Source: CAZDRI01 sp964508055
GTDB taxonomy: Bacteria > Pseudomonadota > Gammaproteobacteria > PS1 > Pseudothioglobaceae
Direction: 5' to 3'
NCBI GenBank assembly: GCA_964508055.1
Contig: CAZDRI010000004.1
Location: 12,844-76,843, forward strand
DNA length: 64,000 nucleotides
The notes beneath the pieces are model-generated. The model worked only from the letters and a program-made list of their open reading frames with translations. It had not been told where the DNA came from and searched no databases. How positions within the stretch are numbered: position 1 is the first letter of the stretch; each line of letters begins with the position of its first letter. The translations under genes and the position numbers were made by a program. Shown here piece by piece: positions 45,777 to 54,549 of the stretch.

Positions 45777-47174
45777 TTAATCTCTGCCATAAATATCCTC
45801 CAATCTATGAATATCATCTTCACCAAAATAATTACCTGTTTGCACTTCTATAATCTCTAAGTTTTCTTTTTTTTTATTTTCTAGACTGTGGATTGTGTCA
45901 ATTGGGATATAAGTTGATTCGTTTTTTGTTAATGTTAACTTTTTATCGCCATTTATAATCGTTGCCACTCCTTTGATAATGACCCAGTGTTCTGCTCTTT
46001 CCTGATGTTTTTGTAAAGACAATTTAGCACCGGGCTTAATAATGATATGTTTAATCTTATAATGCTCAGCATCACCCATTAGTTCATAACTGCCCCAGGG
46101 ACGATAAACTTTGTGATGCAAATTAATCTCTTCTCTATTAATTTTTTTAAGAGTATCAACAATTTTTTTTATGTCTTGATATTTATTTTTACCGGCAACA
46201 AGAAGTGCGTCTTCAGTATCTACAATAAATAAATCTTTTACCCCAATTGTAGATATTAATTTGTTATTTGAATAAATATAACTATTTTTTGTGTCACTAA
46301 CAATAACATCCCCTTCTAAGACATTATTGTTTTTGTCTTTAGGTTTTATGTTTTTTAGTGACTTAAAAGAACCTAAATCATCCCAAGCACAATCTAAAGA
46401 TATAACTATGCCATTAGTAATCCTTTCCATAACTGCATAATCAACAGAATTTGGATTAATTTTAGCAAATTCATCTTTATCTACTCTAACAAAATCTAAA
46501 TCTTTAATTGCTTTATTGAAAGATTTTTTTACACTTTTAAGCATTTTAGGTTCAAATTGTGATAATGCTTTAAGATAATTTGATGCTCTAAACATAAACA
46601 TACCACTATTCCAAGTGTAATTTCCTTTGGATATATAACTTTCTGCTCTTTTTTTATCAGGCTTTTCTACAAATTGATTTATTTTACTTACACCTTTTTC
46701 TAAAGAATTACCTGCTTCAATATAACCATACCCTGTTTCAACTGAAGTAGGCTTAATACCAAAAGTTACAAAATAATCTTTTTTAGCATATTGATATGCT
46801 TTATTAATAGCATTATGTAATGTTTTAACATTTTTAATACTATGATCAGATGGCAGAATTAATAACACTGCATTTTTATCTGCTTTTAATGCTGCTAACA
46901 AAATGGCAGGAGCAGTATTTTTAGGTTCAGGCTCTAAAATAATATCTGCAGTTTTATTAATTTTTTGTAATTGACTTGCTACAATAAATCTATGTTTTTC
47001 ATTACAAACAATAATATTCTTACTAATATCTAAGCCATTTAATCTGATTATAGTGTTTTGAAATAAACTTTTATCATCTACTAAATTTTGAAACTGTTTA
47101 GGATAATAATTTCTTGACAAAGGCCATAACCTAGTGCCAGAACCTCCAGATAATATTACTGCACAAATATTCAT
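45777..47174 (-). CDS. manC: Mannose-1-phosphate guanylyltransferase / mannose-6-phosphate isomerase
   Basis: The 465-residue bifunctional protein begins ICAVILSGGSGTRLWPLSRNYYPKQF (nucleotidyltransferase signature, near 8), has ILPSDHSI and FVEKPDKKRAESYI, and ends with a type II isomerase cupin: RPWGSYELMGDAEHYKIKHI and LSLQKHQERAEHWVIIKG. It makes GDP-mannose for surface glycans. No phosphomannomutase gene is in the window. Its start overlaps the first FkbM gene's stop by 4 nt. Confidence 0.94.
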   Translation of the reverse strand: MNICAVILSGGSGTRLWPLSRNYYPKQFQNLVDDKSLFQNTIIRLNGLDISKNIIVCNEKHRFIVASQLQKINKTADIILEPEPKNTAPAILLAALKADKNAVLLILPSDHSIKNVKTLHNAINKAYQYAKKDYFVTFGIKPTSVETGYGYIEAGNSLEKGVSKINQFVEKPDKKRAESYISKGNYTWNSGMFMFRASNYLKALSQFEPKMLKSVKKSFNKAIKDLDFVRVDKDEFAKINPNSVDYAVMERITNGIVISLDCAWDDLGSFKSLKNIKPKDKNNNVLEGDVIVSDTKNSYIYSNNKLISTIGVKDLFIVDTEDALLVAGKNKYQDIKKIVDTLKKINREEINLHHKVYRPWGSYELMGDAEHYKIKHIIIKPGAKLSLQKHQERAEHWVIIKGVATIINGDKKLTLTKNESTYIPIDTIHSLENKKKENLEIIEVQTGNYFGEDDIHRLEDIYGRD

Positions 47175-48016
47175 AAAATTGGTTTCATATAGTATTCATC
47201 TAAACTTAATTCTTTAGTATTTATCTTATGTCCATCAATACAAGATAATAGTTGATATGAAAACTTCTTGCAAAAATCAAATATTCCATTAATGTTATTG
47301 CCTAGTTCCTTTAAATGTTTAGGGTGCAAAGATATGATTATTTCAGGTTTATATTTCGTAATAATATCCTTAGCACCTGCTAAAATTTCAAACTCTGCAC
47401 CTTCAACATCAATTTTAATAATATCGGGAATAGTATTGTTTTGTTTACAAAAATCATCTAATGAAATTTGAATTTTGTTTGTACTAACAGTATTGATACT
47501 ATTATTTAACCTAGATAAGTTTGCTATAGAAGGAACTCCAGATACATCGTCAGTTTCAAAAAATCTAACTTTTTGTTTAGAGCAACTGCCAATTAAAAAA
47601 GGAATAGTTTTAATATTATTAATATTATTAATTCTTATGTGTTCTTTTAAAAAATATCTATTTTTATCTGAAGCCTCAAAGCTATATATAATGCCGCCTT
47701 TTGCTATTATTTTTGACAAAGGTAATGAACACAAACCGATGTGAGCTCCTACATCAAAAACACATTTTTTATCTTTTGCCAATTCTAATAGTTTGTCAAA
47801 GCCGCTATTATGTTTGTTACCCCAATTTTCATAACCACTAAAAGCGAATTTAGAATTTAACAAAAATTCATATTTTTGACCTATTAATATTTTTTTATAT
47901 TTACCATATATCAACCTAGTAATAACATTTGATAAAATTTTTAATAACTTCCTAAATGGCTTCTTTTTAGCTAGTTTAGTTTTTCTAAGACTTGCAACTA
48001 TTTTTGTGAACTTCAT
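47171..48016 (-). CDS. FkbM-family methyltransferase (first of three)
   Basis: The 281-residue protein has a basic N-terminus, then the SAM motif CVFDVGAHIGLCSLPLSKII (near 89) with YSFEAS, and the family motif DIIKIDVEGAEFEILAGA (near 203), ending in a HPKHLKELG segment. FkbM enzymes O-methylate sugars or polyketides; here a glycan hydroxyl is the likely target. It is coupled by 4-nt overlaps to the FkbM gene upstream and to manC downstream. Confidence 0.85.
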   Translation of the reverse strand: MKFTKIVASLRKTKLAKKKPFRKLLKILSNVITRLIYGKYKKILIGQKYEFLLNSKFAFSGYENWGNKHNSGFDKLLELAKDKKCVFDVGAHIGLCSLPLSKIIAKGGIIYSFEASDKNRYFLKEHIRINNINNIKTIPFLIGSCSKQKVRFFETDDVSGVPSIANLSRLNNSINTVSTNKIQISLDDFCKQNNTIPDIIKIDVEGAEFEILAGAKDIITKYKPEIIISLHPKHLKELGNNINGIFDFCKKFSYQLLSCIDGHKINTKELSLDEYYMKPIL

Positions 48017-48945
48017 TTATTTAAGCTTAAAACTACTGTCCTAACTCCTCCTGTATCGGTAATAAGTTTAATAACATCTTGTTTTTTGATATTTTTATAA
48101 ATACCTCTTATAAAAGGATAGTCTTTTAGAACTTTAAATGGTTGATAGCCAAATTCCTTAAGCAGAGTTGTATCTTCAGAGGATGATGACAAGTATTGAA
48201 TACTATAGCCTATAAAAAATAATTTTTCTAAAATTTCAGCCATTTTCTTAGATTTTTTATAAACTTTTAAATGAGTCTCAAAAATTATTTTTTTAGGAAT
48301 CATATTAGGTTTTTTTTGCCAAAAATTATATAAAGATTCAAAAACTTCAATTTCATGCCCTTCAATATCCATTCTTACTAAGTCTATTCTATCTTTATTT
48401 TTTAAATAATCTCCAAAATCATATAAAGATACATTAATTGCACTACTGTTTTTTTCTTCTAAGGCAAAAGCGTTTAAATTAGTTTTATTTGACAAAATGA
48501 ATTCAGCCTCACCATTTTTATTTGAAATAGCTCCTTGCTCAAATTCAATTAAATTTTCAATGTTATTTAGAATAATATTCTTTTTTAAAAACTCAATATT
48601 TCTAGGATCTGGTTCAATTGCATATATTTTACCTATGCCTTTCATTTTTTTTGCTTCCATTATGGCATAATAACCAATATTAACTCCTAAATCTAAGATG
48701 GTATCACCTTGTTTGACAATCTTATCAATCATCCATTTATGGTCTAATTCTCGTCCTCCTAAGCAATATAAAACCTTGCCTATACCGTCATATTTAAGTG
48801 GTATATGCATCTTATAATCATAAACATTAGCAACTAAACTTTCTTTTTTAAAGAATTTTTGCATTATTATAAAATAAACATTTCTAAAAATAATTATCAA
48901 AATCTTAAAATGATAAAATTTAAATAAAATAAATAGTTTATGCAT
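48013..48945 (-). CDS. FkbM-family methyltransferase (second of three)
   Basis: The 310-residue protein has a hydrophobic, basic N-terminus (about 1-30), the SAM motif TILDLGVNIGYYAIMEAKKM with IYAIEPDPRN, and the FkbM motif LVRMDIEGHEIEVFESLY. It differs clearly from the other two FkbM proteins in the locus, so these are not recent duplicates. The ATG lies 2 bp after the upstream glycosyltransferase stop, and its own stop overlaps the next FkbM start by 4 nt. Confidence 0.84.
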   Translation of the reverse strand: MHKLFILFKFYHFKILIIIFRNVYFIIMQKFFKKESLVANVYDYKMHIPLKYDGIGKVLYCLGGRELDHKWMIDKIVKQGDTILDLGVNIGYYAIMEAKKMKGIGKIYAIEPDPRNIEFLKKNIILNNIENLIEFEQGAISNKNGEAEFILSNKTNLNAFALEEKNSSAINVSLYDFGDYLKNKDRIDLVRMDIEGHEIEVFESLYNFWQKKPNMIPKKIIFETHLKVYKKSKKMAEILEKLFFIGYSIQYLSSSSEDTTLLKEFGYQPFKVLKDYPFIRGIYKNIKKQDVIKLITDTGGVRTVVLSLNK

Positions 48946-48947
48946 AT

Positions 48948-50045
48948 TTAACCCTCTAACATTTCTTTAAAATACTGACAAAACTCATCTTGACCTTCTT
49001 TGCTTGCTACATAATGTATATAACTATTTTGCAAATTAACAGCATAATCTAAATAATAATTATAATTAGCAATAATATCTTCCACTTTAGATTCTAAATC
49101 AGAAAAATCCCATTTATATTGCACAATAGTTTTATCATTAAAAATATTTGGCCAAGTTTGCAAGTGTGATATATCTGGTTTTAATAATACTCCTCCAGTA
49201 ATTGCTGTTTCATAATCTTTGTAGTTTATCTCTCCCCAGCCAAAAGGTGATGTTATAATTTTACTATTAGTTAATTCTTGCATATATTCTTTGCGGTTTA
49301 ATTTTGTACTTGGAGCATTATATTTAGCTAGTAATTTTGCTGTTTTAAGTCTTTGAAAAGCAACAGTTTCTGTATACATATTTGTTGACATTCTAGCCGA
49401 TAAACTTATTTTTCGCTTTGAAGATGGCTTAATAAAAATTTCTGCTTTTGTTTTTTGAACAGAAAGTTTTCGTAAAAACCATAATCTTTTTGCCAATTTC
49501 GTTTTTAGATTACCTTGCCAAAAAACGCTATTTAAAGTGTAATTACCAAATGCAGCACTATATCCTAAATTAATTTTATCTAAATCACTTTCTTTGGCAT
49601 AAAAAAGAGGAACATTATTGTTATTATTATCATTAATATTAAATTTTTGATGATAATAATCAGTCCAAATTCTGCCACCGTAAAGTGGTTTAGTGTATCT
49701 TTTTTTATCCTTTAATAAATATGATTTGTACATTTTATCAATAAACGGCAATACACCTAAACACCAAGAACTTGAACTATCTCCTAAATCAAAATAATAA
49801 AGTTTGTTATTTTTTTTTAGATTAACAAAAGTAGAAAATAATTTATCAGTTTTGTTCCACCATGGCACAAAAAATTTGCTTTCTAAAACTAATACATCAC
49901 AATGTGTTAGTTTATTACTTAGTTTAGTAAAAAAATTAACTTCAATTCCTATTTCTTTTAATCTTCTCTGATTAAGAACAAGTGGAGTTAAAAAAGCTAT
50001 ACCATTATATGAGTATAGCCCTTGAGTTAGTACATGAATCTTCAC
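48948..50045 (-). CDS. Putative glycosyltransferase
   Basis: The 365-residue protein begins MKIHVLTQGLYSYNGIAFLTPLVLNQRRL like GT-B enzymes and contains the C-terminal ITSPFGWGEINYKDYETAITGGVLLKPD stretch, which resembles the donor-binding end of exostosin/GT1-like capsule enzymes. A poly-Asn run (NDNNNNNVP) from ATT/AAT trinucleotides lies near 140. The start is GTG, overlapping the MNT gene stop as GTGA. The exact sugar transferred is unknown. Confidence 0.65.
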   Translation of the reverse strand: MKIHVLTQGLYSYNGIAFLTPLVLNQRRLKEIGIEVNFFTKLSNKLTHCDVLVLESKFFVPWWNKTDKLFSTFVNLKKNNKLYYFDLGDSSSSWCLGVLPFIDKMYKSYLLKDKKRYTKPLYGGRIWTDYYHQKFNINDNNNNNVPLFYAKESDLDKINLGYSAAFGNYTLNSVFWQGNLKTKLAKRLWFLRKLSVQKTKAEIFIKPSSKRKISLSARMSTNMYTETVAFQRLKTAKLLAKYNAPSTKLNRKEYMQELTNSKIITSPFGWGEINYKDYETAITGGVLLKPDISHLQTWPNIFNDKTIVQYKWDFSDLESKVEDIIANYNYYLDYAVNLQNSYIHYVASKEGQDEFCQYFKEMLEG

Positions 50046-50344
50046 TTAGCTTTATAAATAACCTTGCCATAAGTATTTATATGTTTTTTCAACTTCTTAT
50101 TTTTAAGATAGTTATAATTTATAACATCAAAATAATAAGGTATAGGCAATTCTTGGTTTAATTTTGTTGCTAATTTTAAATCTAACTCATGATTATTGCT
50201 TATTACCGCTAAGTCTATATCTGAGCCTTTTTTATAATTACCCATTACTCTTGAACCAAACAAAGTAACACTTTTAATCGACTTTTCCTTAGCAAATGTT
50301 GCTAACATTAATGCATAAGATTTATCTGAAATTCCGAATTTCAT
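50042..50344 (-). CDS. mntA: MNT-type nucleotidyltransferase antitoxin (MntA-like)
   Basis: The 100-residue minimal nucleotidyltransferase has the GSX10DXD motif: Gly30-Ser31 and Asp42-x-Asp44 in LFGSRVMGNYKKGSDIDLAVI. In HEPN/MNT systems this protein adds AMP residues to the HEPN toxin and silences it. It is encoded directly after the HEPN gene with a 4-nt overlap, and its own stop overlaps the next glycosyltransferase start, so the pair is built into the polysaccharide operon. Confidence 0.85.
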   Translation of the reverse strand: MKFGISDKSYALMLATFAKEKSIKSVTLFGSRVMGNYKKGSDIDLAVISNNHELDLKLATKLNQELPIPYYFDVINYNYLKNKKLKKHINTYGKVIYKAK

Positions 50345-50739
50345 TTTTTTGATAATAGGTAGTTATAAACTTTTTCTATTTCAATAAAATAATTATTTAC
50401 AATATAGTTTAAGGATTGATTAAATAATTTCTCATCATAAGTATGTGAAAATAAATTTCTCTTTTCTAACATGTCCATCCAAATATCACCATCATCTATG
50501 ATTTCATATCTATAAGCAGTTTTTATAACTTCTCGTGGAAATTTAGCTGTTTCTTGTTCACTTTCTAAATAATCTTTTAATGTTTTCCAAGTTAATTCAA
50601 AGATATATTCAAACCTTTGTATTAAACCTTCTTTTTCTAAAATAGATAGGTTTTTATAATTATCTATAGCTTCTTTTAAATTATTAAAAGCTTTTGTTAG
50701 ATTATCAAAGCGCTGTAACCATCTTATATTTTTATTCAT
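50341..50739 (-). CDS. hepT: HEPN-domain protein, HepT/HI0074-like toxin
   Basis: The 132-residue helical protein has RFEYIFELTWKTLKDYLES and the RX4HXY active-site motif in LEKRNLFSHTYDEKLF (Arg94, His99, Tyr101). HI0074-type HEPN proteins pair with MNT nucleotidyltransferases, here the next gene. Intact RX4HXY predicts ribonuclease activity when not AMPylated. It starts 17 bp after the UDP-glucuronate decarboxylase stop. Confidence 0.85.
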   Translation of the reverse strand: MNKNIRWLQRFDNLTKAFNNLKEAIDNYKNLSILEKEGLIQRFEYIFELTWKTLKDYLESEQETAKFPREVIKTAYRYEIIDDGDIWMDMLEKRNLFSHTYDEKLFNQSLNYIVNNYFIEIEKVYNYLLSKK

Positions 50740-50756
50740 AATAAATATAATTTTAA

Positions 50757-51689
50757 CTAAATAATCTTTTTAAAATACTCAATAGTTGGTTTTAAGCCGT
50801 CAATTAATTTGATTTTAGGTTGCCAATTTAATTCTTTTTTTGCTTTTGTAATATTAGGTTGTCTTTGAGTAGGGTCATCTTCAGGTAAAGGCATATAAGT
50901 TATTTTAGACTTAGAATTAGTTTGTTTAATTATTTCTTCTGCAAGCTCTAACATTGTAAATTCATTAGGATTACCAAGATTAATAGGTCCTGTAATATTA
51001 TAATTACTATTCATTAAACTAATAAAACCGTTTATCATGTCATCAACATAACAAAAGCTTCTAGTCTGTAAACCGTCACCATAAATTGTAATATCTTCAT
51101 TTTCTAATGCTTGAACAATGAAATTTGAAACTACCCGACCATCACCAATATCCATATTTGGACCATAAGTATTAAAAATTCGCGCAACTTTAATTTTCAA
51201 ATTATGTTGACGGTAATAATCAAAAAATAAAGTCTCTGCACAACGTTTACCTTCATCATAACAAGAACGAACACCTATAGGATTTACATTACCCCAATAA
51301 TCTTCTGTTTGTGGATGAATATCTGGATTACCATAAACTTCAGAAGTTGATGTTTGCATAATTTTGGCACCTACTCTTTTTGCAAGACCAAGCATATTAA
51401 TAGCACCATGGACACTAGTTTTAGTAGTTTGTACAGGGTCATGCTGATAATGGATAGGAGATGCTGGACAAGCAAGATTATAAATTTCATCAACCTCTAC
51501 ATACAAAGGAAAAGTTATATCATAACGGATTAATTCAAAATAAGGATTATCAATTAAGTTAATAATGTTTTTCTTATTTCCAGTAAAAAAATTATCCACA
51601 CAAATAACTTCATTACCACCATCTAATAGTTTTTTACATAAATGCGAGCCTAAAAAACCTGCTCCACCTGTTACTAATATTTTTTTCAC
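50757..51689 (-). CDS. uxs: UDP-glucuronate decarboxylase (UDP-xylose synthase)
   Basis: The 310-residue extended SDR starts KKILVTGGAGFLGSHLC (NAD loop, 7-15) and includes YNLACPASPIHYQHDPVQTTKTSV, the catalytic YDEGK (Tyr144-Lys148) and ARIFNTYGPNMDIGDGRVVSNF, all diagnostic of UDP-xylose synthases. It turns UDP-glucuronate into UDP-xylose for a surface glycan. No UDP-glucose dehydrogenase gene is in the window to supply the substrate. The GTG start overlaps the preceding glycosyltransferase stop (GTGA). Confidence 0.9.
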   Translation of the reverse strand: MKKILVTGGAGFLGSHLCKKLLDGGNEVICVDNFFTGNKKNIINLIDNPYFELIRYDITFPLYVEVDEIYNLACPASPIHYQHDPVQTTKTSVHGAINMLGLAKRVGAKIMQTSTSEVYGNPDIHPQTEDYWGNVNPIGVRSCYDEGKRCAETLFFDYYRQHNLKIKVARIFNTYGPNMDIGDGRVVSNFIVQALENEDITIYGDGLQTRSFCYVDDMINGFISLMNSNYNITGPINLGNPNEFTMLELAEEIIKQTNSKSKITYMPLPEDDPTQRQPNITKAKKELNWQPKIKLIDGLKPTIEYFKKII

Positions 51690-52777
51690 TTAGTATCTCC
51701 TAATAAAACTTTTTTATATTGCCTAGCTATTTTATCAATATTAAAATCTTTGCTTCTTTTAATTAATACATTTTTATCAATAGGTTTTTCTAATGCTAAT
51801 AACATTTGTTTACTCAAATCATTTTTATCATTAACTTCTGCTAAAAAACCATGCTTACCATTTTCTAAAATCTCCGCTGGTCCACTTGGACAATTAGTTG
51901 CAACAACTTGAGTGCCTAAGGCTAGCGCTTCAACTATAACATTGCCAAAACCCTCCCATAATGATGATAGAACAAAAACATCAGAATGTTTTATATAAGC
52001 ATAAGGGTTGTCAACAAAACCCAATAAATGGACATTATTATTTAAAGCAAGTTTTGTTATTTGTCCTTTTAAGTCTGCTCTTAACTCCCCTTCACCTAAT
52101 ATGATTAACTGGCAATTTAATTGTTTTCTAACTCTATAAAAAGCATCTATGAGTAAAGAAAAGTTTTTCTGCTTAGTTAACCTTCCCACTGCAATAAAAG
52201 TTTTTTTATCAAAACTAAAATTAATCCCCTTCTTTGCTAAATTAAAAATTTTAGGAAAAACAGCTGGATTATAAATAGCCTGACAATTTTTAACTCTTAA
52301 TTCTCTCAAATCACTACAAACACCTTTAGAAATTCCAATAACTTTGTTTGCCTTATTAAAGAAGTAGCAAACTATTTTTATATAAAAATTTAACCACCAT
52401 TTTTGACCACTATTTAAAGATAAATAATTAGGCTGTCTAATAACTAAGTTAGTATCAATGCCACTAAAAAATTTAGCAACTATTACTACTAAACTTATGT
52501 GTGGCATAGTAGTTATAATAGCATTAGGATTATTTTCTCTAAAATAATTTATTAAAGAAAACAAAGAAAATAAAACTCTATTTTTATTTAAGTTAATTAA
52601 ATTAACTTTACTACTTATATCATTAATATAAGCACCAGTCTTACTAACAACAACTAAGTCTATTGTAATACTTTGATTAGTAAAATAATTAGCAAGGTTG
52701 ATTAAAACTCGTTCAGCACCACCACCAGATAAAGTAGGCAATATAAAAGTTATTCTTTGGTAATTATTTTTTTTCAA
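51686..52777 (-). CDS. Glycosyltransferase family 4
   Basis: The 363-residue GT-B enzyme begins ITFILPTLSGGGAERVLINLANYF, has FIAVGRLTKQKNFSLLIDAF at the domain junction (near 200) and FVLSSLWEGFGNVIVEALALGTQVVATNCPSGPAEIL (the E-x7-E nucleotide-sugar site). No ATG lies in frame upstream before a stop, so a TTG at 52777 is used; the N-terminus is complete for the family. It is coupled to the UDP-xylose synthase gene by a 4-nt overlap. Confidence 0.85.
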   Translation of the reverse strand: MKKNNYQRITFILPTLSGGGAERVLINLANYFTNQSITIDLVVVSKTGAYINDISSKVNLINLNKNRVLFSLFSLINYFRENNPNAIITTMPHISLVVIVAKFFSGIDTNLVIRQPNYLSLNSGQKWWLNFYIKIVCYFFNKANKVIGISKGVCSDLRELRVKNCQAIYNPAVFPKIFNLAKKGINFSFDKKTFIAVGRLTKQKNFSLLIDAFYRVRKQLNCQLIILGEGELRADLKGQITKLALNNNVHLLGFVDNPYAYIKHSDVFVLSSLWEGFGNVIVEALALGTQVVATNCPSGPAEILENGKHGFLAEVNDKNDLSKQMLLALEKPIDKNVLIKRSKDFNIDKIARQYKKVLLGDTK

Positions 52778-52809
52778 ACAAACAGAATAAATGATATGGC
52801 ATTAAAGGA

Positions 52810-53357
52810 TTATGAAAATTGTTCAGGGTATTTTTCTACTCTATTTTTAATAGCTTTTTCATCAATTTTAGGATTAACAAACCAATTGGGGGCAAAGCAA
52901 AATTCTTTAGCAAAAACTAACTTTGACAACCTTAATATAAAACTAAATGAAAAGTAATTACCTCTATAAAATATTTTTTACTAAATTTGAGCATATGAGA
53001 AACTAGTGTGTCCAAATCTACAAATGGATTATGTTCTAAGCATTGAAAGCTACAAACCATATCATACTGTTTGCCAACATACTCATAATCAGTTATAGAA
53101 GAATATATATCAGGAAACATATTTTCTGATAAAGATACATCTATATATTCTATTCCCATATTATGACTTAAGGCACATGTTGTATTTCTTCCACCCCTAA
53201 ATTCTAAAACTGTGTGAATGTTATTGTTTCTAACAATCCCTCTTGCTTGATAATAAATTAATTGAAATTGTCTAAATCTTATGCTGGAAAAATCAGCAGA
53301 ATAATATTTATATTCTTTATTATTTTTACCTTTATATTTTTTAATTGGGTTTTGCAT
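52810..53357 (-). pseudogene. Frameshifted class I SAM-dependent methyltransferase
   Basis: The first frame (53357-52932) encodes 141 residues with TVLEFRGGRNTTCAL, YIDVSLSENMFPDI and YDMVCSFQCLEHNPF (a methyltransferase core), then ends early at FIEVITFHLVLY. The next frame continues FSFSFILRLSKLVFAKEFCF, then APNWFVNPKIDEKAIKNRVE, to a TAA at 52810-52812. The join near 52950 looks like a frameshift or small deletion. The start overlaps the upstream glycosyltransferase end by 17 bp. The conserved core suggests recent inactivation. Confidence 0.72.
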
Positions 53358-54549
53358 TTGCTAATTCTTTAAAAAATTTAAAATATTGTTTATCAATTAG
53401 TTCAGACTTTGATTGATTGATTATGTTTTGAGCATTTTTTTTTAATTTTTCTGTTTTTATATTTAAAGCATTGTTAATTTTATCAATCCACAAGTCTTCA
53501 TTTAGCTCACTGCTATAACCACCAGTACCTTCTTTAATCCATTTGTCAGTAATGCCATCTAGCTTATTTGCAACAATAGGCACTCCTAAACTTTGAGTTT
53601 CTAAAATAGGTGTTCCTAAACCTTCATGCTTTGATGGAAATAAATAAACATCAGATAATGCCATATATTCCTGAGGATTGCCTATAAAGTCTGTTTTAAT
53701 TTGCACTCTGCTTTTTAAACTATTTTTGTCAACATATGAATTAATGTTATCAATATAGCTAACACTTGAAATACTAGCTTTCCCTCCTTCAGTATCATTA
53801 TGCACAACTCCTCCTAAGAATAATTTATATTTTTTAGGTAATAATTTTAATACTTTCAGTAAAAACATTTGATTTTTTCTATCACTAAAATTGGCGACAC
53901 TACATAAAATAACATCATTTTTATTAAACTTTGTTAATTTTTTTCTTAATTGATATTTTTGTTTTTTAACATTTAAATTAAATTTACTTTCATCAATTGG
54001 ATTTGGGCGCTGCCACACATTTTTAACTCCATTATTTTTTGCTAATTTTTCTAACATAGGTGAGATAGCTACAATCACCGTATTATCTTTTTGAAAAATA
54101 GGTTTTATCCATCTTTTGAATGGTTTTGGATAGTAAGGGGTTTCAATATCATTACAAAGCTCACGCATAATAGCTTTATTTTGTTTAGCGAAATACCAAG
54201 TCAAAAATCCAATTACCCAAGAATCACCAAACGAATGTAATAAATAATACTCATTGATTTTATTACGGATAAACAGCCAAGACCTAATTACTTCAAAAGG
54301 CATATTAATCCAAACAACTAACTTTCTCAAAATACCATGAAAATTAGCAACTTTAAATAATCCTGCAATTCTTAAAACATTAACTTCATCATATATATAT
54401 TTTTCAAACCCTGTATTCTCTAAAGAACTAGCTACCACATCATAATCTATATTAAATTTTCTTTTAAATCTTTTATAAGTATTATGTGCTCTCAAACCGG
54501 AACCTGAATACTCTGGTTGGTACTTACTTGATATTAATAAAACCTTCAA
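53341..54549 (-). CDS. Glycosyltransferase family 4
   Basis: The 402-residue protein begins KVLLISSKYQPEYSGSGLRAHNTYKRF, has ILCSVANFSDRKNQMFLLKVLKLLP (second domain start, near 206) and YLFPSKHEGLGTPILETQSLGVPIVANKLDGI (E-x7-E). The start is a TTG directly after the TAA of the asparagine-synthetase-like gene, suggesting translational coupling. Its 3' end overlaps the broken methyltransferase. The donor sugar is unknown. Confidence 0.84.
   Translation of the reverse strand: MKVLLISSKYQPEYSGSGLRAHNTYKRFKRKFNIDYDVVASSLENTGFEKYIYDEVNVLRIAGLFKVANFHGILRKLVVWINMPFEVIRSWLFIRNKINEYYLLHSFGDSWVIGFLTWYFAKQNKAIMRELCNDIETPYYPKPFKRWIKPIFQKDNTVIVAISPMLEKLAKNNGVKNVWQRPNPIDESKFNLNVKKQKYQLRKKLTKFNKNDVILCSVANFSDRKNQMFLLKVLKLLPKKYKLFLGGVVHNDTEGGKASISSVSYIDNINSYVDKNSLKSRVQIKTDFIGNPQEYMALSDVYLFPSKHEGLGTPILETQSLGVPIVANKLDGITDKWIKEGTGGYSSELNEDLWIDKINNALNIKTEKLKKNAQNIINQSKSELIDKQYFKFFKELANAKPN

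Noticed and set aside
49605..49640. ATT-rich trinucleotide repeat in the glycosyltransferase gene as a phase switch
   Set aside because: The units are three bases, so length changes would only alter a poly-Asn run and keep the frame.
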